The translations under genes and the position numbers were made by a program. A stretch of 37,244 bases of DNA. It comes from Pirellulales bacterium. Lineage in GTDB: Bacteria > Planctomycetota > Planctomycetia > Pirellulales > S012-138. Each line of letters starts with the position of its first letter. Within the stretch, counting starts at the first letter, position 1. The DNA lies in assembly GCA_028066245.1 (NCBI GenBank), contig JALCBR010000030.1:1-37244 (forward strand), written 5' to 3'. This document shows, piece after piece, positions 16,868 through 27,050 of this stretch. The notes below the pieces were generated by a model. It made no database searches. It worked only from the letters and a program-made list of their open reading frames with translations, and was not told where the DNA came from.

Positions 16868-17524
16868 CTACTCCGATTCCATCGCCCGTTCCAGGTGGAC
16901 GATATTGGCCCTGATGCCCTCCAGGTTGGGGTTGAGCTTGAGTGCCCGGCGAAAACACTCCAGTGCGTTGGCCCTGTCGTTCAACTGGAGGTGGCATTGC
17001 CCCATTCCGCTGGCGGCAGCGAAATGATAGGGATTGTATTCCAAAGCTTCGTGGCAATCAGAGATGCTGCTCTCGTATTCGCTCAAGCTATACGCGGCAA
17101 TCGCTCTTTGATTCCAAGCTTCGGCAAACCAAGGAGCTTCCTCTAGCAATTCGCTGGCGCGATCAATCGCTTCGGCAAATTGCCGGCTTGCGATTAGCCG
17201 CATCACAATGCCCAGGAGTTGCCGCTGGGAGTCGTTGCCGTCGCGTGTCCAAAGAGAGCGGATGCCATTCTCGGCGACCAATCGCACACCGCGATCTTCA
17301 TCGATCAACGCCATTCCCAACGCGGCGTTGCTTTCATAGTTGCCGACGTATCCCAAAGAGAGCGCGGCAGCGCGACGAACCTCTCGCCGTGCTGCTGAAC
17401 GGGCAAGCCGTTCCAACGTACCAATCGAGTACTTCCGCGTCATCTGACGAATGAATGACGTGGAATTCTGATCGATTAAGTACTGCTGGTAGAAACGCTC
17501 CAGCAGGGCTGTCCTTTCACTCAC
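16868..17524 (-). CDS. HEAT-like plus TPR repeat protein
   Basis: 218 residues, cytoplasmic, with no signal or membrane segment. The first half carries HEAT-like helices (LERLARSAARREVRRAAALSLGYVG, then ALIDEDRGVRLVAENGIRSLW). The second half has about three tetratricopeptide units, for example EAWNQRAIAAYSLSEYESSISDCHEAL and MGQCHLQLNDRANALECFRRALKLNPN. Such proteins act as scaffolds in protein-protein contact; nothing indicates the partner. The start ATG at 17524 has no strong ribosome site. The gene lies between glpK and the thioredoxin lipoprotein, all on the minus strand but with gaps over 150 bases, so not obviously one operon. Confidence 0.85.
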   Translation of the reverse strand: MSERTALLERFYQQYLIDQNSTSFIRQMTRKYSIGTLERLARSAARREVRRAAALSLGYVGNYESNAALGMALIDEDRGVRLVAENGIRSLWTRDGNDSQRQLLGIVMRLIASRQFAEAIDRASELLEEAPWFAEAWNQRAIAAYSLSEYESSISDCHEALEYNPYHFAAASGMGQCHLQLNDRANALECFRRALKLNPNLEGIRANIVHLERAMESE

Positions 17525-17796
17525 AAATCACCTCACGCACTTTGCCGTCACACACAAGAACGCATGAACGACGGTTGTCGATTGGAGAGCCACCTGCCGT
17601 CCCCAGATTTTTCCCGGAACTGCGGACCCCCAATGCATTGGAATTGAGTCTAATCGGGACGCGCGCGGTCTCAATCAGAAAACGGCATGCGCGACATGAA
17701 TCACCGCGTTTTACCGCCGGTTTTTCACAAAGGGTAAGCCAGGACAACCGGGAGAACTGTACGGCGATTCACCGTCAGGCAAGCCCGCAACGGACG

Positions 17797-19287
17797 CTAA
17801 CTCTCCCATTGCAGCGTCCGCTCGACTGCTTGTTGCCAACGGGTGAGCAGTCTCTTGCGTGTATCTTTTTCCATGTCCGGCAAGAATTCTTGATCCAACG
17901 ACCAGTTCTGCCTGATCGCGGCCTGGTCTTCCCAATAGCCTACGGCGAGACCCGCCAGGTACGCGGCGCCCAGAGCAGTGGTTTCGGCAACAACCGGTCG
18001 ACGAACCGATGCGTCGAGGATGTCAGCTTGAAACTGCATCAGCGCGTTGTTGAGCGATGCGCCTCCATCAACCTTCAACTCGGTCAGTTCTAAGCCGGCA
18101 TCTTTGCGCATGCAGGCGATCAAATCACGTGACTGGTAGGCCATTGAGTCCATCGCCGCCCGAGCAATGTGAGCTTGCGTTGTCCCTCGGGTGAGGCCAA
18201 AGATGGCGCCGCGAGCGTAGGGATCCCAATGTGGCGCCCCCAACCCCACGAACGCAGGCACGAAGAAAACGCCGTCAGCATCGCTGACTTGAGCGGCCAG
18301 CGATTCCACATCAGAACTGCGCTGGATGATCTGCAAGCCATCTCGGAGCCATTGCACGACAGCTCCCCCGATGAAGACGCTCCCCTCCAGGCAATAGGTC
18401 GTCTCGTTCCCAATCTTCCAACCGACAGTTGTCAGTAGTCGATTTTGTGATGCGACCGCCTCGGCACCGGTATTCAGTAGTAGGAAGCAGCCGGTGCCGT
18501 ATGTGTTCTTGGCGCTTCCCGGCTCAAAGCAACATTGGCCGAAGGTAGCTGCCTGCTGGTCACCAACAGATGAGGCGATTGGCACCTCCGCGCCGAGAAA
18601 GTCAGTCGAAGCTTGCCCGTAGATCTCGCTGGATGCCCGCACCTTCGGCAACATGGCACGAGGAACATCCAGCAGCTTCAGTAATTCATCATCCCACTGG
18701 AGCGTATGAATGTTCAGCAGCAGTGTGCGGCTGGCGTTGCTAGCATCGGTCACATGCAACTTGCCGCCGGTTGCCTTCCAGATCAACCACGAGTCGATAG
18801 TGCCAAAGAGGATCTCGCCGCGTTCTGCACGGCTGCGGAGACCACTAACGCTTTCCAGCAAATGCGTGATCTTTGTCCCGGAGAAATAAGGATCAAGCAA
18901 CAGCCCTGTTTTGCTGCGAAAGGTCTCTTCGCAGCCATCACGTTTGAGTCGCTCGCAGATTGGTGCGCTGACGCGGCTTTGCCAGACGATGGCGTGATGC
19001 ACTGGGCGCCCGGTTTCTTTCTCCCAAAGTACGGTCGTTTCGCGTTGATTGGTGACACCAATTCCCGCCAGATGCTCCGGACCAATTTCTGCCATCACCA
19101 AAGCCTGCTGCGCAGTTTCCCGCTGCGAGGCCCAGATTTCGTCGGCGTCGTGTTCGACGTTCCCAGGCGAAGGTAGAATCTGCTGGAACTCCCGTTGCGC
19201 AACGGAAACTATCTGGCCGGAGTGGTCAAAAACGATGGCCCGGCTTGATGTCGTGCCCTGATCCAAGGCGAGGATGTACTGTTGCAT
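17797..19287 (-). CDS. glpK: Glycerol kinase
   Basis: 496 residues, the standard size of an FGGY-family glycerol kinase, which phosphorylates glycerol to sn-glycerol 3-phosphate using ATP in the cytoplasm. The N-terminus [17 protein letters not shown] is the phosphate-binding segment. Substrate-contact motifs are [18 protein letters not shown] and [14 protein letters not shown]. The FGGY second signature region is visible as [24 protein letters not shown], and the end contains [17 protein letters not shown]. No glycerol facilitator or glycerol-3-phosphate dehydrogenase is adjacent, which is unusual for glp operons but common in planctomycetes. It is divergent from proC with a 255-base gap. 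Confidence 0.97.
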   Translation of the reverse strand: MQQYILALDQGTTSSRAIVFDHSGQIVSVAQREFQQILPSPGNVEHDADEIWASQRETAQQALVMAEIGPEHLAGIGVTNQRETTVLWEKETGRPVHHAIVWQSRVSAPICERLKRDGCEETFRSKTGLLLDPYFSGTKITHLLESVSGLRSRAERGEILFGTIDSWLIWKATGGKLHVTDASNASRTLLLNIHTLQWDDELLKLLDVPRAMLPKVRASSEIYGQASTDFLGAEVPIASSVGDQQAATFGQCCFEPGSAKNTYGTGCFLLLNTGAEAVASQNRLLTTVGWKIGNETTYCLEGSVFIGGAVVQWLRDGLQIIQRSSDVESLAAQVSDADGVFFVPAFVGLGAPHWDPYARGAIFGLTRGTTQAHIARAAMDSMAYQSRDLIACMRKDAGLELTELKVDGGASLNNALMQFQADILDASVRRPVVAETTALGAAYLAGLAVGYWEDQAAIRQNWSLDQEFLPDMEKDTRKRLLTRWQQAVERTLQWES

Positions 19288-19542
19288 TTTGACTGGCGAG
19301 CTTGAACGAATGGCCTTACAAGCCGGGTTTTCGAGAATGACAAAACGCCATCATCATGACAGTTTCATCATAACGTAACGGTCGATCTTTGCTTGCGGTC
19401 TCGTCTCCGAGTCATGATTCTTGTGCGACGGGCAAGCTGGGCGGTGAGAGTAATTCTCGAATGTTGAGTATTTGCGTAAAGTCGCCTAGCATACGGCTTC
19501 GGATCGCGAGTTCTTCATTACTTACGCCTAGCGGTTGGTACA

Positions 19543-20388
19543 TTGCCAGATTCCAAATCATTTCGTCTCGGCTTCATTGGTTCAGGCCGGATGGCCACCG
19601 CATTGGCTGGCGGGTTGGCCTCCGCGCGGGTAGTTTCCTCAGATCAGATTGCCGCCAGTGATGTTTCTCCCGAAGCGCTGGCCGCTTTTGTCGGGCAGAC
19701 CGGCGGACGTGCTGTGGCAAGTAATCGCGAACTTGTCGCTGGCAGCGATGTGATTGTGTTGTCAGTCAAGCCGCAGATGGCTGCCGGCGTGATGAGCGAA
19801 ATCGCTGAAGAGATGGATGAGAGTAAACTCCTGGTTTCCATTGTGGCTGGCTTACCGTTAGCAGCTCTTGCCCGCGAATTGCCTGGGGGACGGCTGGTCC
19901 GCGTCATGCCGAATACGCCGTGCTTGATTGGCGCAGGGGCGAGCGCTTTTTCACTGGGCCGCGGGACAACAGCAGACGACGGGCAGCTGGTACAGCAACT
20001 AATGTCCGCTGTGGGAACATGTTTGTCGTTGGATGAGCGATTAATGGATGCCGTGACTGGACTTTCCGGGTCGGGCCCGGCCTTTGTTTATGCGATGATT
20101 GAAGCGATGTCCGACGGTGGGGTGAAAGCCGGTTTACCGCGGGTGGCAGCCACGCAACTGGCCGCCGCGACGGTTGCAGGCGCTGCACGGATGGTCATGG
20201 AAACTGGCGAACATCCGGGAGCCCTTAAAGATCAAGTGACCAGCCCGGCGGGAACAACTATTGCCGGTCTGGCGGAGCTGGAAAATAGGGGCTTACGTGG
20301 AGCTTTGATTGAGGCTGTGAACGCTGCCGCGGGGAGAGCCGGAGAACTTGCCGAACAGGCAAATGCGGTCCAGCGGACAAGCAAGTGA
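19543..20388 (+). CDS. proC: Pyrroline-5-carboxylate reductase
   Basis: 281 residues; reduces 1-pyrroline-5-carboxylate to L-proline with NAD(P)H, the last step of proline synthesis. The Rossmann motif is LGFIGSGRMATALAGGL near residue 9. Family signatures include VRVMPNTPCLIGAGASA, GLSGSGPAFVYAMIEAMSDG and the C-terminal KDQVTSPAGTTIAGLAELE. The frame offers no ATG before the nucleotide-binding loop. The start is therefore TTG at 19543, or another non-ATG codon upstream (open back to 19480). No Shine-Dalgarno is visible at 19543, so the start is uncertain although the gene is not. Confidence 0.95.
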   Translation: MPDSKSFRLGFIGSGRMATALAGGLASARVVSSDQIAASDVSPEALAAFVGQTGGRAVASNRELVAGSDVIVLSVKPQMAAGVMSEIAEEMDESKLLVSIVAGLPLAALARELPGGRLVRVMPNTPCLIGAGASAFSLGRGTTADDGQLVQQLMSAVGTCLSLDERLMDAVTGLSGSGPAFVYAMIEAMSDGGVKAGLPRVAATQLAAATVAGAARMVMETGEHPGALKDQVTSPAGTTIAGLAELENRGLRGALIEAVNAAAGRAGELAEQANAVQRTSK

Positions 20389-20544
20389 GACCCGCGCGAC
20401 ACAAGGCACGAGGGGAATCGTCATTGCAAAACGGCTCGTCCATTTCAACACCAACGACCTGGCGTCACTCTTCCCGTAGTGTGTCGGAGGACGGCCAACG
20501 CCGTTCGCTTGTCACCACAAACCTCGTGGTAAAACGGAGTTCCC

Positions 20545-21036
20545 ATGTCCACATTTGAGGATGATCGGTACCAGTGGCGCGAGACATATTTCGTCCTGTT
20601 TCCCACCGCGCGGCGACCTTCCACGAAGGCCATGCGTGAAGCTCTCAAACAGTTGCCTTCCGGTTTCGAAGATGAATCCGTTCGTGGCGATGACGATGGC
20701 GAGTTTGAATCGGCAACACTGTACGCGCCCGACGCATTCGCCGCCATTGATGTTGCGTATGTTTGCGGTGAGGAAGTGGCAGAGCAGATCGAAGAGCTTT
20801 CAGGCGATGTCAACAGGATGGTGCTTAACGACGCCCAAAAGGAAAAGCTCAAGCATCTGGACGAGTGTGACGCTCGCTTTGATGTGCTGCACTTTGAGAA
20901 GGTTGAACGAGAGTTTGACGAAGAGGAAGAAGAGATGCTTGACCCCAGCGCCCTGCTGCTGGTCCTGGCGCGTCTCGCGGAGCTGACGAACGGAATCGCG
21001 ATTGATCCGCAATCGGGCACATTTATGGCGGATTGA
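20545..21036 (+). CDS. Acidic hypothetical protein
   Basis: 163 residues with no recognised domain. The ATG at 20545 has GGAG six bases upstream, a good ribosome site. The chain is strongly acidic, with a run of Glu/Asp (EREFDEEEEEMLDP) near residue 125 and an earlier DDDGEFES. It begins RYQWRETYFVLFPTARRPS, which looks like a conserved strand pattern, and has hydrophobic helices YVCGEEVAEQIEEL and LLLVLARLAELTNG. There is no signal peptide, so it is probably cytoplasmic. It converges with the OB-fold lipoprotein gene, with only four bases between the stops. Confidence 0.75.
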   Translation: MSTFEDDRYQWRETYFVLFPTARRPSTKAMREALKQLPSGFEDESVRGDDDGEFESATLYAPDAFAAIDVAYVCGEEVAEQIEELSGDVNRMVLNDAQKEKLKHLDECDARFDVLHFEKVEREFDEEEEEMLDPSALLLVLARLAELTNGIAIDPQSGTFMAD

Positions 21037-21040
21037 GAAT

Positions 21041-21889
21041 CTACTTGGCGACTTTCACGGGTACGCAATAGCTGAGTTCAACAATCTGCTCCCCGGCAAA
21101 GAAGCCCGTGAAATCACCAGTGGCCGTGAGTTCGTCGCCAGCTTCCATTTCGGCCACACGGTACTCCTCGAAGACCGTGAAAATGCAACTGATGCGGAGG
21201 CCATCTTCACCCTCCAGCAGGACGCGCGAATCACCGGCTTGGTTGTAGCCGACTTCCAAAACGGTCCCGGTGACTTGAATGGGTGTATCTTCGTAGGCGG
21301 CAGTGGCCAATTCTGCGTCGAATGAGAATTCCGCTGCTAGGTTTGATGCGGGAATGGAAATGATGCTGCCTTTGCCTGCCAATTCGATGGTGGCATCTAT
21401 AATCACAAGTTCATGCTTTGACATCCGCCCACTTACCAGAACGAGGTCGCCAAACCAAATCTCTTTCCATGGTTTTGCCTCCCGGGTCAAACATTTCAAT
21501 CCGGAAGAGAGTTTGATGAAGGGATCTCCCGCTTTGATCAGTTGTCCAGAATCCGTTCCCTGATCTATTTCATGTCCGACATCCGAGACCTGTCCCGAGA
21601 TTCCCAATGTTCGCCCGCCGAGTGCCTCCAGCACAGCATTAGGATCGGCAGCATACGCGTCAACCAGATCAATCGCCATGAACGTCGATTGCGTGTAGTC
21701 GAGCGAAAGTCGATTGCCGCTTACCGGATTCGGTTGATTGGTGTCGCTGGATTGGGTTGCTTGAGCCTTCGCGGCGGACTCATCGGAACTTTGTTGTGAA
21801 GATGGTTCCTCTCCACAGCCGCAAACCAACGCGAACGACAGGCATGCGATGCCGTGGCGCGTTGAGAGTAAGAGGATGCGTCGGAACAT
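21041..21889 (-). CDS. Lipoprotein with two OB-fold (tRNA_anti-like) segments
   Basis: About 282 residues from ATG 21889. The signal peptide (LLSTRHGIACLSFALV) ends in lipobox VCGC; the mature N-terminus is Ser/Gln-rich and flexible. Two related units follow. The first has DAYAADPNAVLEALGGRTLGISGQVSDV and then VSGRMSKHELVIIDATIELAG. The second has ELATAAYEDTPIQVTGTVLEV and LTATGDFTGFFAGEQIVELSYC. The pattern Y..D...A...Y.G..L.V.G.V matches the tRNA_anti-like OB family of secreted bacterial proteins, whose ligand is unknown. The frame can be read from 21931, but the shorter start gives the proper signal. It is divergent from the M20 peptidase. Confidence 0.82.
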   Translation of the reverse strand: MFRRILLLSTRHGIACLSFALVCGCGEEPSSQQSSDESAAKAQATQSSDTNQPNPVSGNRLSLDYTQSTFMAIDLVDAYAADPNAVLEALGGRTLGISGQVSDVGHEIDQGTDSGQLIKAGDPFIKLSSGLKCLTREAKPWKEIWFGDLVLVSGRMSKHELVIIDATIELAGKGSIISIPASNLAAEFSFDAELATAAYEDTPIQVTGTVLEVGYNQAGDSRVLLEGEDGLRISCIFTVFEEYRVAEMEAGDELTATGDFTGFFAGEQIVELSYCVPVKVAK

Positions 21890-22100
21890 GGACAAGTCCG
21901 TTTGTGCGATTCTTGAGGTTCGCCGTGTCACAGCGTCTCCACTACGTGAAAGTCCTGCCTCAGGACTCAGTTCACCGGTTTGTGATCTTCATGACCGTCA
22001 ATTCTGCTTCAAGCTGGCGTGCGCTTCATGCGTAAATTCTAATGGCGACAACCAGAACCTCGCGTTTCAAACCTCACCATATGTTCGATTGGTGGAAACC

Positions 22101-23645
22101 ATGAAACCCTGCATCATCCAAACCATTTTGACATTGGGAATCGCATTCGCCAACGCCGTTGCTCCGGTATTCGCCGATGAGGTTGGCGACAGCGTGCGGA
22201 GCTACCGCCAGAGCCGTGCGACCGACATCTTGCAGTCCTTTCGTGAATTCGTTTCGATCCCCAACGTCAGCGCAGACGGAGCAAACATTGGTCGTAATGC
22301 AATCTGGATTCGTGACGAACTCAAGAAGCGAGGCGTCGCATCTAAGATCTGGGATCTGCCCGGCGCGAACCCTGTTGTCTTCGGCGAGTTGAGGTCTCCT
22401 GCTGCCACGCGGACCGTTGTCTTCTACGCCCATTTCGATGGACAGCCTGTCGATGAATCGCAGTGGTTGCACGCGCCATTCACGCCAACGCTGATGAATG
22501 CGGACGAGAGTGCCGGTGGCGAAGCCATCGCTTGGCCAGAATCAGGTGAGGGTTTTGAGATACCTCCCACGGATGAATGGAGAATGTATGGGCGGGGAAC
22601 CTCAGACGATCGAGCTGCCGTGATGGCAATGCTGACGGCGATGGATGCGTTGCAGGCAAATGGGTTGTCTCCCCAAGTGAACATCAAGTTTCTCTTTGAT
22701 GGCGAAGAGGAGATCGGTTCGCCAAATCTGCGACGATATCTGGAATCACACCGGCAAGAGTTGGACGCCGACTTGTGGCTGTTTTGTGATGGCCCCGTTC
22801 ATCAGACGCGCAAGCCGCAGCTCGTGTTCGGTGTTCGTGGTATCGTTCAGTTTGACCTGACGGTCTACGGCGCCAATCGCCCTTTGCACAGCGGGCACTA
22901 TGGCAACTGGGCTCCCAACCCGGCGTTGAACCTGGCCAAGCTGTTGGCGAGCATGAAGGATTCTCGTGGGGAAATCTTGATTGATGGCTTCTATGAATCG
23001 ATTGAACCGTTGGGTGGGCGAGAATTGGATGCCATCTCCAAGTTGCCCAATGTCGATGATGGATTGTTGTCCGAACTAGGACTTGCGGAGCGGGAGAATC
23101 CCACTCGCGACTACTACCAGAGTCTGATGTTTCCCTCGCTTAACATTCGGGGCCTGCAAAGCGCAACAGTCGGCAAAACGGCCCGCAACATTGTTCCCAA
23201 TGAGGCTTCAGCTACGCTCGACATTCGCCTGGTCAAAGGGAATGAGCCGGGAGAGATGCTCAAACTTGTCCGCAACCACCTTCAACGCCAGGGCTACCAC
23301 ATCGTCTATTCTGATCCCAGCGATGAGCTTCGCCGCAAGTACCCCAAGCTTGTGAAATTTCAATCCGGCGGCGGAACACCTGCAGAGCGAACTCCTCTTG
23401 GCCACCCGCTCGTCCAGGATGTGATCACAGCCGCGGACTTGGCCTCGGATGAGGAATTGCTTCTGGTGCCAACGCTAGGAGGCACTCTTCCGATTTCGGT
23501 GATTACAGACCGCATGGCCGTGCCAGTCGTCATCGTGCCAATTGCCAATCACGATAACAATCAGCATGCGCCCAACGAGAATATCCGCCTGGGCAATCTA
23601 TGGTACGGTGTGGACGTCATGGCCCGACTGTTCCTCATGAAATAG
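22101..23645 (+). CDS. Exported M20-family metallopeptidase
   Basis: About 514 residues from ATG 22101 (GGTGG ten bases upstream). The signal peptide is CIIQTILTLGIAFANAVAPVFADE. The M20 zinc sites are all present: His in VFYAHFDGQP, bridging Asp in YGRGTSDDRA, the catalytic/zinc Glu pair in FDGEEEIGSPN, Asp in FCDGPVH, and His in NQHAPNENI near the end. The dimerisation domain (HSGHYGNWAPNPALNL onward) is intact. This pattern is the dipeptidase/carnosinase-like subgroup. As an exported enzyme it probably trims dipeptides in the periplasm (inference). The frame stays open upstream to 21849, but that part overlaps the divergent lipoprotein gene and lacks a signal. Confidence 0.93.
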   Translation: MKPCIIQTILTLGIAFANAVAPVFADEVGDSVRSYRQSRATDILQSFREFVSIPNVSADGANIGRNAIWIRDELKKRGVASKIWDLPGANPVVFGELRSPAATRTVVFYAHFDGQPVDESQWLHAPFTPTLMNADESAGGEAIAWPESGEGFEIPPTDEWRMYGRGTSDDRAAVMAMLTAMDALQANGLSPQVNIKFLFDGEEEIGSPNLRRYLESHRQELDADLWLFCDGPVHQTRKPQLVFGVRGIVQFDLTVYGANRPLHSGHYGNWAPNPALNLAKLLASMKDSRGEILIDGFYESIEPLGGRELDAISKLPNVDDGLLSELGLAERENPTRDYYQSLMFPSLNIRGLQSATVGKTARNIVPNEASATLDIRLVKGNEPGEMLKLVRNHLQRQGYHIVYSDPSDELRRKYPKLVKFQSGGGTPAERTPLGHPLVQDVITAADLASDEELLLVPTLGGTLPISVITDRMAVPVVIVPIANHDNNQHAPNENIRLGNLWYGVDVMARLFLMK

Positions 23646-23930
23646 TACCCCCTTGTGATAGAAGTTTCCGTAGCGATCGAAGCCCTATCAGACAGGAGCA
23701 CTCCACGGCTGCACGACCATTTACTTGCTCGAAGTTGCGAATAGATATACGTTTAAGAAGGTGATCACGGTCGGCCGAGGTTGCTAAGTTCTCATTCGAG
23801 ACGTGGGGTCCGAGCGGTCCTCAGCGCGTGACTGCTCGGCAGTTGGAGCGTTCCTCTTCTTTCATCTCTGTTTCCCTTTACGAGAGTTCGACCCAGGATG
23901 TCGCACGCAGGGATTCTGTACCGCCCGTTG

Positions 23931-26900
23931 ATGAAACGCGTGAATATCGGCCTGATGGCGTTGGCGTTGCTTACGCTCTCGCTTCCGGCGGCGAGCCGCC
24001 TGCATGCCGATGAGCCCGTTGATCAGTTCCTTTCGGCGTTGCGTGCTCGCCAGATGCACGACGTCGTAATTCTCTATTTGGAGAATCTGAAATCCGGAAA
24101 TGAGCTGTCTGCGGACCTGCGTGAACGGGTGGACTACGAGATTGGACTGGCTCATTTGGACCAGGCAATCACAATCAGTGATCCCGCGGACCAGTTGCAA
24201 AGTCTGGTCGCGGCCCAAGAGTCCTTTGACGCTTTCCTGCAAGCCCAACCGGAGCACGTTCATGCGTTAAATGCACGCATGCAATTGGGTGTCGTCCAGC
24301 TTTGGCGGGGACGAAATCTGTTGCGAATCGGCGAGAAACTGCCTGCCCCGCAGCAGTCGAAGCGTAGTACTGATGCCCGTGAGTTGTTTGACGACGCTGG
24401 CAAAGTTTTTGCCGAAGTTTCCGTCGCTGCGGAAGCCAGGCTCGAGGAATTTCCCAAGGTCATTGATTCCCGCCAAAGGAAACTTTTGGCCGAACGCAAC
24501 GCCGTCCGAGACGCAATCGTCCGGTCAGAGATTTACGAGGCTGAAGCACATAAAGCCACTGCGGAGAGTTACCCCGATGGGTCCAATGAGTGGGAAACGG
24601 CCATCAAAGCTGCCGGTTCCAAATTCGAAGCCATTGCTAAAAAGTACGCTGAAAACTCAGCTGGAAGTTTTCTGGCACGTCGCGGCAGTGCCGAATGCCT
24701 GTTGGCGTTGGGCGATAAACCCAGAGCACTCGGGGGCTACCAGTCGCTTGTTGCTCTGCGCGACGTTGACCCATACGTCCGCGGCCAGCAATCGCTCTTG
24801 GTTCCCAAAATCCTTGAACTGATGTGTGACCCGGAGATTGCCGATATCCGCGGCGCCATTGCCTTGGGGGAGACTTGGCTGACGGGGGCTCGCGGCGCGG
24901 AAGGCCAGACGCCCACGGGACTTGCCGTCCACTATTGGGTGGCTCAGGCTCAAAACATGCGGATCGAAGAAATCAAAGCCGACGAAGAAGCGAGTGCTTC
25001 GCAGGCAGGACAGCGTGAGATGCGAGAGTTGGGTCAAGCGGTACTCAAGCATGTCGAGCTTGTCGCTTCGCGTCGAGGTCCGTTTCAGCGTAAGTCGCGT
25101 GAGTTGCTGGTTGCCTATCGCGGTGACGAGGAGGTTCGAGTTACGACTTTTATCGAGGCGCGCAGCAGAGGTCAATCAGCGTTGGACTATTTTCGAGAAC
25201 TCGCCTCGCCACCTGAGGCAGAATTGACGCCAGATGAATTGGACCAGCGCCAAGCCGAGAAGAACAAAGCCCTGGAGAAAGCAATCGAGTATTTCCGTTT
25301 GGCATTGGCGCTCGGCCGAGAAACTGTGACAGCCGATGAAACCAACTACGCGCGTTACTACCTTTGCTTCTGCCATTTCCATCACGGGGACTACTATGAC
25401 GCGGCCGTGATTGGAGAGTTCGTCGCGCGTAAAGAACCGACCTTTGAGTTGGCTCAAGCCTGCGCTCAGCTTGGCTTGGAAGCCTACCGTCAGATTTATT
25501 TCTCCGACAACCGAGGCGACCGCGGGTTTCAAACGCGGCGACTGGAGCAAATGGCCAGCTTAATTGCCAAACAATGGCCCAATTCAGAAGATGCTGACGC
25601 AGCCTGGATGTTACTCTCTGATCTGGCCATCGCCAGCAACAATTATCCCCAGGCGGCAGCATATCTCGATCGGATTTCGGCGGAGTCACCACGCAAAGGG
25701 GTGGCCATCCTCAAGGCCGGACAAGCGGTTTGGGGACAGTATGCCGCGCTGTCCGCGGCCAACGGCTCGGAACAAGAACTTGCAGGCTTACTTGAGCGTG
25801 CCGAAACAAACTTAACTGACGGCGTGAAGAAGGCTCGTGATGCTTTGGTCGCTGGCGCCGCTCCTTCCTACGACTTGCTGGCTGGAGAGCTTTCTTTGGC
25901 GCAGCTCTATTCTCGGTCCGGCCGCACTACACTTGCGGCAGACTTACTGCTTCGTGAGCAGGGTGTGATTGAAATGCTCGAGAAGGGCATTGTTGGTGGT
26001 TCCCCTCAGTTTCCACAGATTGCTTATCGCACCGCCTTGCGATGCTTTGTTCAGGCGGGAAACATGGATGCGGCGCTGGGAGTGATGCAGCAACTCAACG
26101 AACAGGCAGAGGGGGACGGGAAAGCTCAACGTGAACTGACGAGAACGTACCTGGGTTTGGGAAACGAACTCTCCCAGCAACTCAAAGCGCTTCAGCAAGA
26201 TACCAACAAACGAGCACAACTGGCCAAGATGGCCGATGGGTTCCTCGGTGTGCTCGATCAAATTGCCGATAATCCTGAAGGCGCGGCCTTCAATGAAATC
26301 TATTGGGTCGCCAGTACGTACGGCACGTTGGGCGAAACTCTCGCCGAACTCAATGCAGACAAGTCGAGAGGTTGTTATGACAAAGCGCGTAGGCTGTATG
26401 AGAAGTTAGTTGCTGACCCGTCAGTTGAAGAACAATACCGCAATCCGTTGCGTGTTCGCCTGGCCGAGAGCTATCGTTTCATCGGCAACGAAGATTCCAT
26501 GCAGAAAGGAATCAACCTGCTGCTGGCTGTTTTGAACTCAAATGAGAACTTTGTGGACGCTCAGCAGGAAGCGTGCCAGATCTTTGAGCGCTGGGGAGAC
26601 ATCTCCAATCAAGCCGCATATTACGACTTGGCAATCACTGGATACCGAGATCCCAACTCGCAGAAACGCTTGGTTTGGGGTTGGGCAACTTTGGCGAGTA
26701 AGGTTCAGCGAAGCGAGAGCTACCGCGATATGTATCACCTCGCCCGGCTGAACGTGGCCGAATGCCGTTTCAAGAAGGCAATGAAGCAGTCTGGCGAAGA
26801 GCAACAGAAGTCATTACGGCAAGCCAAAGGTGATATCGCAGTCACCATACGGCTGGGTGATCCATCTCTTGGGGGCGATGCCTGGAAGCCACGCTATGAA

Positions 26901-26978
26901 AGCTTGCTCAAGAAGATCCAAAAGGAATTGGGACAAAGCCCGCAACTTGGACTCAAGGAATTTCAAACTCGCAATTGA
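23931..26978 (+). CDS. Large exported TPR-repeat protein
   Basis: About 1015 residues from ATG 23931 (an ATG at 23898 is also in frame). The signal peptide NIGLMALALLTLSLPAASRLHADE is followed by an almost wholly helical chain of degenerate tetratricopeptide units, for example ANYARYYLCFCHFHHGDYYD-type helices near residue 470 and WMLLSDLAIASNNYPQAAAYL near 565. There is no membrane segment after the signal, so it is probably periplasmic. It lies 72 bases (counted to the second gene's start) ahead of another exported TPR protein and then ExbB/ExbD genes. Guilt by position suggests a scaffold or load for that motor. No catalytic motif is visible. Confidence 0.85.
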   Translation: MKRVNIGLMALALLTLSLPAASRLHADEPVDQFLSALRARQMHDVVILYLENLKSGNELSADLRERVDYEIGLAHLDQAITISDPADQLQSLVAAQESFDAFLQAQPEHVHALNARMQLGVVQLWRGRNLLRIGEKLPAPQQSKRSTDARELFDDAGKVFAEVSVAAEARLEEFPKVIDSRQRKLLAERNAVRDAIVRSEIYEAEAHKATAESYPDGSNEWETAIKAAGSKFEAIAKKYAENSAGSFLARRGSAECLLALGDKPRALGGYQSLVALRDVDPYVRGQQSLLVPKILELMCDPEIADIRGAIALGETWLTGARGAEGQTPTGLAVHYWVAQAQNMRIEEIKADEEASASQAGQREMRELGQAVLKHVELVASRRGPFQRKSRELLVAYRGDEEVRVTTFIEARSRGQSALDYFRELASPPEAELTPDELDQRQAEKNKALEKAIEYFRLALALGRETVTADETNYARYYLCFCHFHHGDYYDAAVIGEFVARKEPTFELAQACAQLGLEAYRQIYFSDNRGDRGFQTRRLEQMASLIAKQWPNSEDADAAWMLLSDLAIASNNYPQAAAYLDRISAESPRKGVAILKAGQAVWGQYAALSAANGSEQELAGLLERAETNLTDGVKKARDALVAGAAPSYDLLAGELSLAQLYSRSGRTTLAADLLLREQGVIEMLEKGIVGGSPQFPQIAYRTALRCFVQAGNMDAALGVMQQLNEQAEGDGKAQRELTRTYLGLGNELSQQLKALQQDTNKRAQLAKMADGFLGVLDQIADNPEGAAFNEIYWVASTYGTLGETLAELNADKSRGCYDKARRLYEKLVADPSVEEQYRNPLRVRLAESYRFIGNEDSMQKGINLLLAVLNSNENFVDAQQEACQIFERWGDISNQAAYYDLAITGYRDPNSQKRLVWGWATLASKVQRSESYRDMYHLARLNVAECRFKKAMKQSGEEQQKSLRQAKGDIAVTIRLGDPSLGGDAWKPRYESLLKKIQKELGQSPQLGLKEFQTRN

Positions 26979-27050
26979 GCGTTCCGCACAATCTGGAATT
27001 GGCTTAACCCGCCGATGAAGAACAACCGCTCGCACAATCCAACACCTGAC